Assembly: GCF_016653295.1 (NCBI RefSeq)
Contig: NZ_NHSF01000056.1
Location: 1 to 43,868, forward strand
Source: Halochromatium salexigens
GTDB taxonomy: Bacteria; Pseudomonadota; Gammaproteobacteria; Chromatiales; Chromatiaceae
DNA: 43,868 nucleotides
Direction of reading: 5' to 3'
Every line of letters begins with the position of its first letter. Position 1 is the first letter of the stretch. Position numbers and translations under genes: made by a program. Shown piece after piece: positions 35,060-41,552 of this stretch. Under the pieces are notes generated by a model. It worked only from the letters and a program-made list of their open reading frames with translations. It searched no databases and was not told where the DNA came from.

Positions 35060-37294
35060 TCAATCGGGCCTAGTCTCGGCGTCGCCGCGTGCCTCCTCCG
35101 CGTTTGCTTGCGACGGTTGAAGTGCGTCGCGCAGGTGTTCCAGAAGTTCGCTCGCGCGCTCGATTTGCGCGTCGACCCCCGCTAGCGCCTCGAGCAACGG
35201 CTGATGCCGGGAACAGCCTTGGGGGCGGCCCTCGGGATGCAATTGTGCGGTCAGTGTCCGTGCCGCCATGGCAAAGCAGCGGGCCGAACTCAAGGGTTGC
35301 GCTAGGTCGTGCAGGAGCGAGGCGACGAGCGAGTCAGTGCGCTCCGCCACTGGCGCGCTTGGTTCTGGTTGCGGACCAGCGGGAGCAACTGAACGAGCGA
35401 GGCCAGCGGACGGCAAGACCGGCAGCGGGGAGGCCGGGAGCGGTTCGTCGCCGACGGGCGCGAGGGCTTGCGTACCGGTGGGCGGATCGCTGGCGGCACC
35501 GTTGGGCGTGGGTACCAACAGCGCATCCAGAACCTCGAAGGAAACCGGCTTGATCAGGTGGTAATCGAAACCGGCCGCGAGCGAATCCCAACGCACATTA
35601 GCGGTGCCGAGGCCGGTCATCGCGATCAGCCGGATGTCATCCCAGACCGGGTTGGCACGGATCCGCCGCGCCACCTCGTGACCATCGAGATCGGGCATGT
35701 CAATGTCCAAGAGCACCACCTCGGCGCTGGCCTCGGCAAGGCTGTTCAGGACGACGCCACCGGCGAAGGCAACGCGCACCTCGGCGCCCTTGAGCCTGAG
35801 CGCCTGGGCCAGGCTGGTCGCCGCGTCCTGGTTGTCATCGACGACAAGGATGCGGCGACCAATGAGATCGCCGGCAGCGGGCGCGCGGGTAGGCGCCTCG
35901 GCAGCGCCGCATGCGCTGGCGGCGAGCGGGAGCCACACCTGGATGCGGCTACCTTGGTCGCGGCCTGCGCTGAAAGCCATGACGCGTCCACCATGCAACT
36001 CGACGAACTTACGCACCAGCGTCAAACCAATCCCGAGTCCGCTCTGCGTCTGGGGTAGCGGCTCAGAGCCCTGGGCGAACATATCAAAGACATGCGGAAG
36101 GATCTCCGCCGGGATGCCGACCCCCGTATCCTCGACCCATACCTCGACCTCGTTCGGCAGCCGCAGTCGGGCGCTGATGCGAATCACCTGGCCGGCGGCG
36201 GTGTACTTGATTGCGTTATTGAGGAGATTGCCGAAGATCTGCGCGAGTCGGGTCGGATCGCCCTCGAGCCAAATCGGCTCCGGCGGCAGTTCCACGCGCA
36301 GGTGTTGCCCGGACTGGGTGAGTAAGGACTGCACGGTTTCCACCGCGCTCGTGATCACGCTTGCTAGCTCCAGGCGCTCCTTGAGCAGCTCGATCTTGCC
36401 GTGAGTGATGCGCGAGATGTCCATGAGGTCGTCGACCAAGCGCACCAAGTGATCGAGATGACGCCCCATCATCGCGCGTGCCTCGCCACTGGCGGTTGGA
36501 CTGGCCTCGCACAGCCGTAGGATCTCGAGGGCGTTGCGAATCGGCGCGAGCGGATTGCGCAGTTCATGCGCCAGGGTGGCAAGAAAGGCGTCCTTACGCC
36601 GATCGCTTTCGCGTAGCTCTTGCGCTAGCTCGGCCGCTTGCTCGCGGGCGACCAGGGCCTGAGCCAGGAGCTTCAGGGCCTCGGCGCGCGAGTCCTTGAG
36701 CGCCTGCTGGTGCTCGCGCAGTTGGTTAAGGATGGCTTGATCGGCCTCAAGTCGCGTCAGATCGGTGCCTACCAGGCAGATCATCGCCTCGCCTGGCCTT
36801 GGCAGCCAGCTTGCCCAGAGATGCATCGGCACCTCCGCACCGCTCGCTGAGCGAAACACGATGCGGTCATCGGCGGCGCCCGCGTGAGCGGCATCCAGGA
36901 ACCGTCGCAGCCGGGGCACGTCAGCTGCGACCACCAAGTCCTCGATCGGGCGCCCTAGCAGCTGGCTCCGAGGGTATTCGAGCAGTGCGGCGGTTCGGTT
37001 GTTGACGTAGAGCAGTAGCCCGTCGGCCGAGGTGGCGAGTCCGGCCTCGTTCATGGTCTCGACCATCAGCCGATGTAGATTCTCGGTTTCGCTCAGCGAG
37101 AAGACACGATCGCCCTTGCTGCCGCTGACGATGACCGCATCGACCTCGCCCTCGCGAATTGCCCGCAAGGCCTCCTCAGCCTCCTCCAGGCGTGCGCGCA
37201 GCTCTTGGTTCTCGGCACGCAAAGCCGCGTGTGTGCCCGGTGCCGAGGTGTGCTCTGGAGGAGGCGTGGATCTAGCGGTGCGAGGCAGCGTCAT
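35060..37294 (-). CDS. PAS hybrid histidine kinase with a second, orphan DHp-like segment
   Basis: A 744-residue soluble kinase: coiled N-terminus (residues 22-50, LRAENQELRARLEEAEEAL), PAS domain (about 70-185), coil, HisKA with His243 (FLATLAHELRNPLAPIRNAL), HATPase_c (N box IFGNLLNNAIKYT near 353-365; DTGVGIP; SGLGIGLTLVRKF), receiver with Asp530 (VVLLDIDMPDLDG), Pro-rich linker, then residues 655-725 reading SLLHDLAQPLSSARCFAMAA and IERASELLEHLRDAL. This last part looks like the H-box and helix 2 of FixL/NtrB-type kinases (His662) without an ATPase. No membrane segment, so a cytoplasmic signal is sensed. It follows the KaiB-like gene by 10 bases. Confidence 0.92.
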   Translation of the reverse strand: MTLPRTARSTPPPEHTSAPGTHAALRAENQELRARLEEAEEALRAIREGEVDAVIVSGSKGDRVFSLSETENLHRLMVETMNEAGLATSADGLLLYVNNRTAALLEYPRSQLLGRPIEDLVVAADVPRLRRFLDAAHAGAADDRIVFRSASGAEVPMHLWASWLPRPGEAMICLVGTDLTRLEADQAILNQLREHQQALKDSRAEALKLLAQALVAREQAAELAQELRESDRRKDAFLATLAHELRNPLAPIRNALEILRLCEASPTASGEARAMMGRHLDHLVRLVDDLMDISRITHGKIELLKERLELASVITSAVETVQSLLTQSGQHLRVELPPEPIWLEGDPTRLAQIFGNLLNNAIKYTAAGQVIRISARLRLPNEVEVWVEDTGVGIPAEILPHVFDMFAQGSEPLPQTQSGLGIGLTLVRKFVELHGGRVMAFSAGRDQGSRIQVWLPLAASACGAAEAPTRAPAAGDLIGRRILVVDDNQDAATSLAQALRLKGAEVRVAFAGGVVLNSLAEASAEVVLLDIDMPDLDGHEVARRIRANPVWDDIRLIAMTGLGTANVRWDSLAAGFDYHLIKPVSFEVLDALLVPTPNGAASDPPTGTQALAPVGDEPLPASPLPVLPSAGLARSVAPAGPQPEPSAPVAERTDSLVASLLHDLAQPLSSARCFAMAARTLTAQLHPEGRPQGCSRHQPLLEALAGVDAQIERASELLEHLRDALQPSQANAEEARGDAETRPD

Positions 37295-37304
37295 CGGCGG
37301 CGAG

Positions 37305-37706
37305 TCAAATCTGGGTCTCCTGGGGCTCGAGTCGGGTCCTCAGGTCGAGTCCGATCAACACCCGGTGCTCATCGGCCATGTCACCGATGAGCCGGCGCAG
37401 CGGCAGCGGGAGTCGCTTGATGAGCGTAGGGGCAGCGAGGATCTTATCGTGCTTGGCCAGCGAGGGGCGCTCGTAGATGTCGACGACCTCCAGTGAATAC
37501 TGACCGCTGAGATACTTCTCGCAGACCTCCTTGACTGACTGGATCGCCATCGCCGAGCGCGGGGTCAGACTCGCGACATAGAGCGTTAAGACATAACCAG
37601 GGTCGATCGCCGCACCCGGCGCTGCGTTCAGTGCTTGCTGGGCGTCCGACGGTGGCATCGGTGCTAGCGGTTGCATATTCGGTCTTGGCGCTCGAGTGGC
37701 GTTCAT
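37305..37706 (-). CDS. KaiB-like protein
   Basis: A 133-residue protein; residues 39-125 form the KaiB domain: LTLYVASLTPRSAMAIQSVK, YSLEVVDIYERPSLAKHDKI, LAAPTLIKRLPLPLRRLIGD and VLIGLDL. This follows cyanobacterial KaiB closely. A 35-residue N-terminal extension is Pro/Ala-rich. The ATG at 37706 has GGAGG seven bases upstream. KaiB proteins bind KaiC in the circadian clock by fold switching; no kaiC is in the window, and non-clock KaiB and KaiB-like sensor domains (as in SasA) are known. Here it leads an apparent operon with a hybrid kinase and response regulator, next to the divergent puc genes. Confidence 0.9.
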   Translation of the reverse strand: MNATRAPRPNMQPLAPMPPSDAQQALNAAPGAAIDPGYVLTLYVASLTPRSAMAIQSVKEVCEKYLSGQYSLEVVDIYERPSLAKHDKILAAPTLIKRLPLPLRRLIGDMADEHRVLIGLDLRTRLEPQETQI

Positions 37707-37812
37707 GCGAATTCCTCCGATGATCCAGTCAGGGTCTAGAAACAAGCCTAGCGCATTCTGGCCAGTTCGATATCCCGTTCAATCTCTCGAGGCCTCCTTG
37801 CCAAACGAAGCA

Positions 37813-37828
37813 CAAGTAGCATTACTTG
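37813..37828. promoter_or_regulatory. Dyad CAAGTA-GCAT-TACTTG (operator candidate 1)
   Basis: A perfect 6-bp inverted repeat with a 4-base centre in the kaiB-like/puc intergenic region. A second copy with the same AAGTA-N4-TACTT core begins 41 bases further, about four helical turns, so a protein could bind both on one face of the DNA. Confidence 0.5.
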
Positions 37829-37834
37829 CTTTTT

Positions 37835-37849
37835 TGACTAAAAGAGTCA
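37835..37849. promoter_or_regulatory. Dyad TGACT-AAAAG-AGTCA
   Basis: A perfect 5-bp inverted repeat midway between the two AAGTA-N4-TACTT dyads. It lies upstream of the puc -35 box. Binding protein unknown. Confidence 0.45.
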
Positions 37850-37853
37850 GAAA

Positions 37854-37869
37854 TAAGTAAAATTACTTG
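37854..37869. promoter_or_regulatory. Dyad TAAGTA-AAAT-TACTTG (operator candidate 2)
   Basis: Second copy of the AAGTA-N4-TACTT dyad, overlapping by two bases the TGT half of the PpsR-type site at 37868-37885. Confidence 0.5.
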
Positions 37870-37885
37870 TAATTATTTCTTGACA
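37868..37885. promoter_or_regulatory. PpsR/CrtJ-type site TGT-N12-ACA
   Basis: TGTAATTATTTCTTGACA exactly fits the TGT-N12-ACA consensus of the PpsR/CrtJ photosynthesis repressors. Its right half is the ACA of the puc TTGACA -35 box. A second, 5-of-6 match TGT-N12-ACG occurs at 37894-37911 across the -10 region, and paired sites are usual for these repressors. Confidence 0.6.
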
Positions 37886-37907
37886 TACCTGCGTGTCTAG
37901 CTAGACT
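37880..37907 (+). promoter_or_regulatory. Candidate puc promoter
   Basis: TTGACA (37880-37885), 16-base spacer, TAGACT (37902-37907). A perfect 12-bp palindrome GTCTAGCTAGAC (37895-37906) covers the spacer and -10 box. Transcription would start near 37914, leaving a leader of about 190 bases before pucB. Confidence 0.6.
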
Positions 37908-38049
37908 TACGCATAACGAGCCTGCGGCTGGCAACAGCACCAGATCAGCACTAGCCCTGGTCATTGGCCAAGTATCCATCAGGCACTGTTTACGTGCTGC
38001 GGCTGTGCACGCAGCGATGACCCGCCGCCCGAGAAGAGCGGCTACACCT

Positions 38050-38067
38050 CCGCCCGCCTGCGGGCGG
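38050..38067 (+). promoter_or_regulatory. Strong hairpin in the puc leader
   Basis: CCGCCCGC-CT-GCGGGCGG, an 8-bp GC stem, ends 37 bases before the pucB start and leaves its GGAGGG ribosome site free. Likely role is 5' mRNA stabilisation. Confidence 0.5.
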
Positions 38068-38104
38068 TATACGACACCCTGACTCCTTAATGGAGGGCGA
38101 AACA

Positions 38105-38248
38105 ATGGCAGATTCGAAGAGCCTTTCCGGCCTGAGCCCGGAACAAGCAAAAGAGTTTCACGAACAGTTCAAAGTGACCTATACGGCGTTCGTCGGCATC
38201 GCCGCCGTCGCCCACCTCCTGGTCCTGGCTTGGAAGCCCTGGTTCTGA
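38105..38248 (+). CDS. pucB: Light-harvesting 2 beta polypeptide (copy 1)
   Basis: A 47-residue antenna protein: polar N-terminus with LSPEQAKEFHEQF (the conserved His and FHEQF contact region), a single membrane helix TAFVGIAAVAHLLVLAWKPWF whose His binds bacteriochlorophyll (AVAH), and the terminal WKPWF. GGAGGG precedes ATG 38105. It pairs with the alpha gene 20 bases downstream. The beta copy at 38611 is nearly identical over the last 39 residues, showing a recent duplication or conversion. Confidence 0.95.
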   Translation: MADSKSLSGLSPEQAKEFHEQFKVTYTAFVGIAAVAHLLVLAWKPWF

Positions 38249-38268
38249 TAGCGAGCGAGGTCCAAGTC

Positions 38269-38517
38269 ATGTTTCAAAAAGTATTCGACTACAAACCGAA
38301 AGAACGCGACTACCTGTTATGGACCGTCGTGCATCCCGGGGTCTGGCTGCTCCCGATCATGATCGTCGTATTGTTAACCGCACTGGCGGTGCATTCGTAC
38401 GTGCTCGCCGACGGCAGCAAGTACAATTTCTTGGTCGCAGCGGAAGAGGCTCCGGCCGAGGTCGCGCCGGCAGCCGCCGCCGAAGAGCAGGCACCCGCAG
38501 CACCTGCGGCAGAGTGA
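38269..38517 (+). CDS. pucA: Light-harvesting 2 alpha polypeptide with long Ala/Pro/Glu tail (copy 1)
   Basis: An 82-residue alpha antenna protein: N-terminal amphipathic part (DYKPKERDYLLWTVVHPGVW), one membrane helix (LPIMIVVLLTALAVHSYVLA) with the bacteriochlorophyll-binding His in AVHS, then DGSKYNFL. After this, 26 residues are Ala/Pro/Glu-rich (EEAPAEVAPAAAAEEQAPAA), absent in copy 2. At +13/+14 after the His there is Leu-Val rather than the Tyr-Trp pair that hydrogen-bonds B850 pigments in Rhodoblastus acidophilus LH2; a blue-shifted absorption is possible but alignment in Chromatiaceae may differ. Confidence 0.94.
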   Translation: MFQKVFDYKPKERDYLLWTVVHPGVWLLPIMIVVLLTALAVHSYVLADGSKYNFLVAAEEAPAEVAPAAAAEEQAPAAPAAE

Positions 38518-38610
38518 TACAAGCTTGGCGCGCTGGCTCAATAAACCAGTGCATTTCAGCCGCCGAATGATCGCGCGGCATTCCTTGACAACACGACCGA
38601 GGACAATCCG

Positions 38611-38736
38611 ATGACGGGTCTCCCTCCTGACCAAGCGAAAGAATTCCACGAACAGTTCAAGATCACCTATACGGCGTTCGTCGGCATCGCTGCGGTTGCG
38701 CATCTGCTAGTGCTGGCCTGGAAGCCCTGGTTCTGA
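38611..38736 (+). CDS. pucB: Light-harvesting 2 beta polypeptide (copy 2)
   Basis: A 41-residue beta protein, MTGLPPDQAKEFHEQFKITY followed by the same helix and WKPWF end as copy 1. The N-terminus is six residues shorter and differs (TGLPPD for SGLSPE), and Ile replaces Val before TYTAF. The ribosome site is GAGGAC at 38600-38605. It lies 93 bases after pucA copy 1; a TTGACA at 38585-38590 is too near the start to be its promoter, so it is probably on the same transcript. Confidence 0.95.
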   Translation: MTGLPPDQAKEFHEQFKITYTAFVGIAAVAHLLVLAWKPWF

Positions 38737-38792
38737 ATCACCAAGGCACGATCATCACGTTCCGAATCCATTCACTTTAAGAGGATTACACA

Positions 38793-38969
38793 ATGGCTGA
38801 CCAACAAATCCAGCGTCCGCGCAACCCCGAAGACGATTGGAAGATCTGGACCGTATGCCATCCTGGCACTTGGCTGATGCCGATCCTGTTCGTCGTGCTG
38901 TTGATCGCCCTCGCGGTCCATTCGTTCGTACTCGCTGAAGGCAGCAAGTACAATTTCCTAGCCGGCTAG
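38793..38969 (+). CDS. pucA: Light-harvesting 2 alpha polypeptide (copy 2)
   Basis: A 58-residue alpha protein: RPRNPEDDWKIWTVCHPGTW, membrane helix LMPILFVVLLIALAVHSFVL with the ligand His, and EGSKYNFLAG at the end. It lacks the Ala/Pro/Glu tail of copy 1, has Phe for Tyr next to the ligand His region (HSFVL) and an extra Cys (VCHPG). AGAGGA precedes ATG 38793. Two different alphas with near-identical betas suggest that LH2 spectral or packing variants can be formed. Confidence 0.95.
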   Translation: MADQQIQRPRNPEDDWKIWTVCHPGTWLMPILFVVLLIALAVHSFVLAEGSKYNFLAG

Positions 38970-38985
38970 GGCTTGCACAGGCTAG

Positions 38986-39008
38986 CGCCCTCGCCCCTCC
39001 CGAGGGCG
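38986..39008 (+). terminator. Hairpin after pucA copy 2
   Basis: CGCCCTCG (38986-38993) pairs with CGAGGGCG (39001-39008) around a 7-base loop, 17 bases after the stop. It lacks a T-run and probably protects the 3' end of the puc transcript upstream of the terminator at 39027-39072. Confidence 0.55.
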
Positions 39009-39026
39009 TCAAGCAACGGTTTGATG

Positions 39027-39072
39027 GCACCGTTCCGAGGTCTAATGTGGGCATTCGGAGCGGTGCTTTTTT
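39027..39072 (+). terminator. Rho-independent terminator of the puc operon
   Basis: GCACCGTTCCGA at 39027-39038 pairs with the stretch TCGGAGCGGTGC at 39055-39066 with one mismatch or bulge, followed by TTTTTT (39067-39072). Positioned 58 bases after pucA copy 2. Confidence 0.85.
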
Positions 39073-39203
39073 GCTGATGGTTATCGCATAGTGGCCGTGC
39101 TCGTTGCGAGAGCGTTCTTGCCCGCGGCATCGTCGGTCCGCTACGAGATCGCTGGTGCGATCGGCGAGCGGTTTGTGCTTTGAGAAGCGGCGCCGGTTCG
39201 CAG

Positions 39204-41552
39204 TCATGGTTCGCGCCGAATCCGCCAGCAGCAGTGGATATGCGGATTGCGGGCGAAGTCCTTGGGGATGGTCTGGGCGCTGATGTCCTGGATTTCCAGA
39301 TCGCTTAGCGCTTCCTCATCGAGCTTGAAGCGGCGCTTGTTGGTCGAGAAGATCAGCTCACCCTCGGGCGCGAGCAGGGCCACGGCGGCGCGGATCAACC
39401 CGACCTGATCGCGCTCGACCTCGAAGGTGCCGTCCATCCGCTTGGAGGTCGAGAAGGTCGGCGGATCGAGAAAGATCAGCCCGAAGTGACCGTGATAGGC
39501 GCGTGCCTGCTCGAGCCATTCCAGACAGTTAGCCTGGATCAATTGGTGATCACGGCCGGTGAAACCGTTCAGTGCCAGGTTGCGCCGCGCCCAGTCGAGG
39601 TAGGTCTTGGAGAGATCGACCGTGGTGGTCGAGCGGGCACCACCGCGCGCGGCATGGCAACTGGCGACACCGGTGTAGCCGAACAGGTTGAGAACAGCCC
39701 GGTCGGCGGCCAGACGAGCGATCAGGCGGCGCGTCTCGCGGTGGTCGAGGAACAGACCGGTATCCAGATAATCCTCGAAGTTGACCAACAGGGTCAGCTC
39801 ATCCTCGGTGACCCTGTGGAAGTGACCGGTCTGCGCGAGCCGTTCGTACTGGGCCTTGCCGCGCTGCGGTTGGCGGACCTTAAAGAACAGATCCTGCTCG
39901 GGCACCGCGAGCCCCTCGGCGATGACCCCGATGCCTTCGCGCAGCCGCCGCCGGGCCGCCTTGGGGTCGATGCCGGTTGGCGCCGCGTATTCCTGCACCT
40001 GCACGAAGCGCCGTTCCGGGGTCGCCGGATCGGCGCTCTGGTACACATCGACCGCCAGCGCGTACTCGGGCAGATCGGCATCATAGAGCCGGTAGCAATG
40101 GATGCCCTCGCGCTCTAGCCATTTCTTGAGCGTCTTTTGATTCTTACGCAGCCGGTTGGCGAGCATCTCGGCGCCGGGCCCACGCTCGGCGATCGGCAGC
40201 GGGCGCGGTCGGTCCGAGACATGCGCCTCGGGAGCGACCTCGAAGTGCAACAGGCGGCATTCGATCGGCCCGTTGTAGAGGGTATGGAAGCGATGCGCGC
40301 GCAGCCCCATGCGCTTGCCGAGTTCTGGGTTGCCGGTCAGCACGGCGGCGCGCCAGCCCTCGAACTGGGTGCGCAGCAGCGCGCCGAGGGACTGATAGAG
40401 GCCGGCGAGATCCTCGGCGCCGATGCGCTCGCCATAGGGTGGGTTGGTAATCAGCAAGCCGGGTCTAGGGCTTGTTTCCGCGCTACCGCCGGTACCGGCA
40501 TCACTGACGGTGCCAATGCTGGCGTTCAGGCTTGCGCTGCTGCCTGTGTCGGTTATTTGGCTCATGCTTGAGCCCGCACTTAGGCGTGGATTCAGGCTTT
40601 GATCGAGGCTTGAATTTGCCATCGGAGACGAACGGCTTGGCTGGCATTCCTCCAGCGCTTGTCGTTCGAAGCGCACATGGCCTGCGAGGCCAGCATGTGT
40701 GGCATTGGCATGTGCGGCCTTGATCGCGGCCGGGTCGAGATCGCTGCCGCGCAGACTGGTGCTGCTGCGCGCGAGCCGATGCAGCCCGTTTGCGCGACGC
40801 TCCTTGGCCTCGGCGAGGAGCGCACTCCAGGCCGCCTGGTCATGGCCGCGCCAGCCGCTGAAGCCCCAATACTCGCGTCGCAGCCCTGGGGCGATGTCGG
40901 CGGCGATCAGCGCGCCTTCGATCACTAGGGTGCCGATACCGCACAGTGGGTCGAGCAGCTCACCGCCGCCGGCGGCGATCTCGGGCCAGCCGGCCCGCAG
41001 CAGTAGCGCAGCCGCGAGCGTTTCTTTCAAGGGCGCGGCGCCGCCCTGGAGGCGCCATCCGCGCCGATGCATGGCTTCGCCGGAGAGGTCGATGAAGAGC
41101 ACGGCCTGGTCGCGGAACAGCCGGCAGCGCAGCGCCAGATCGGGCTGGATCGGACGCACGCTCGGACGGCTGCCGCTGCGCTCGCGGATCTGATCGACGA
41201 TCGCATCCTTGATCCGCTGCGCTGCGAACTGGGTGTGCTCGATCTGCGAACGGGCACTGTCGACCGAGACCGCGAGGGTCTGCTCCGGGCCGAGGTGCTC
41301 GGACCAGTCGATCGCGCGGATGCCGGCGTAAAGCGCGTCCGGGTCCGATGCGGCGAAGGCGCTGAGCGGCAGCAACACGCGACTGGCGACCCGCGACCAG
41401 AGGCAGACGCGGTAGGCGTCGGCGAGGCTGCCGGAGAACTCGACCCCGGCGCGGGTCTCGACCGCGCTGTCGATGCCAAGCCCGCGCAACTCATCGGCGA
41501 GCAGGCTCTCGAGATTGCGGGCGGCGCTGGCGAAGAAGCGTTGCTCGCTCAT
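39204..41552 (-). CDS. rlmL: Bifunctional 23S rRNA methyltransferase RlmKL
   Basis: Methylates G2445 (N2) and G2069 (N7) of 23S rRNA. The 782-residue fusion has an N-terminal THUMP region (about 40-160), the RlmL domain with DPLCGIGTLVIEGALIAADI and LLITNPPYGERIG, and the RlmK domain with VLNLFGYTGVASCHAARGGA, VDLSKTYLDWARRNLALNGF and LIFLDPPTFSTSKRM. E. coli RlmKL is 702 residues; most of the excess is a Ser-rich insertion between the SAM motif and NPPY (about residues 308-367: SSLDQSLNPRLSAGSSMSQI and more), encoded at about 40455-40630. ATG 41552 overlaps the oxyR stop by 4 bases. Confidence 0.95.
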   Translation of the reverse strand: MSEQRFFASAARNLESLLADELRGLGIDSAVETRAGVEFSGSLADAYRVCLWSRVASRVLLPLSAFAASDPDALYAGIRAIDWSEHLGPEQTLAVSVDSARSQIEHTQFAAQRIKDAIVDQIRERSGSRPSVRPIQPDLALRCRLFRDQAVLFIDLSGEAMHRRGWRLQGGAAPLKETLAAALLLRAGWPEIAAGGGELLDPLCGIGTLVIEGALIAADIAPGLRREYWGFSGWRGHDQAAWSALLAEAKERRANGLHRLARSSTSLRGSDLDPAAIKAAHANATHAGLAGHVRFERQALEECQPSRSSPMANSSLDQSLNPRLSAGSSMSQITDTGSSASLNASIGTVSDAGTGGSAETSPRPGLLITNPPYGERIGAEDLAGLYQSLGALLRTQFEGWRAAVLTGNPELGKRMGLRAHRFHTLYNGPIECRLLHFEVAPEAHVSDRPRPLPIAERGPGAEMLANRLRKNQKTLKKWLEREGIHCYRLYDADLPEYALAVDVYQSADPATPERRFVQVQEYAAPTGIDPKAARRRLREGIGVIAEGLAVPEQDLFFKVRQPQRGKAQYERLAQTGHFHRVTEDELTLLVNFEDYLDTGLFLDHRETRRLIARLAADRAVLNLFGYTGVASCHAARGGARSTTTVDLSKTYLDWARRNLALNGFTGRDHQLIQANCLEWLEQARAYHGHFGLIFLDPPTFSTSKRMDGTFEVERDQVGLIRAAVALLAPEGELIFSTNKRRFKLDEEALSDLEIQDISAQTIPKDFARNPHIHCCWRIRREP

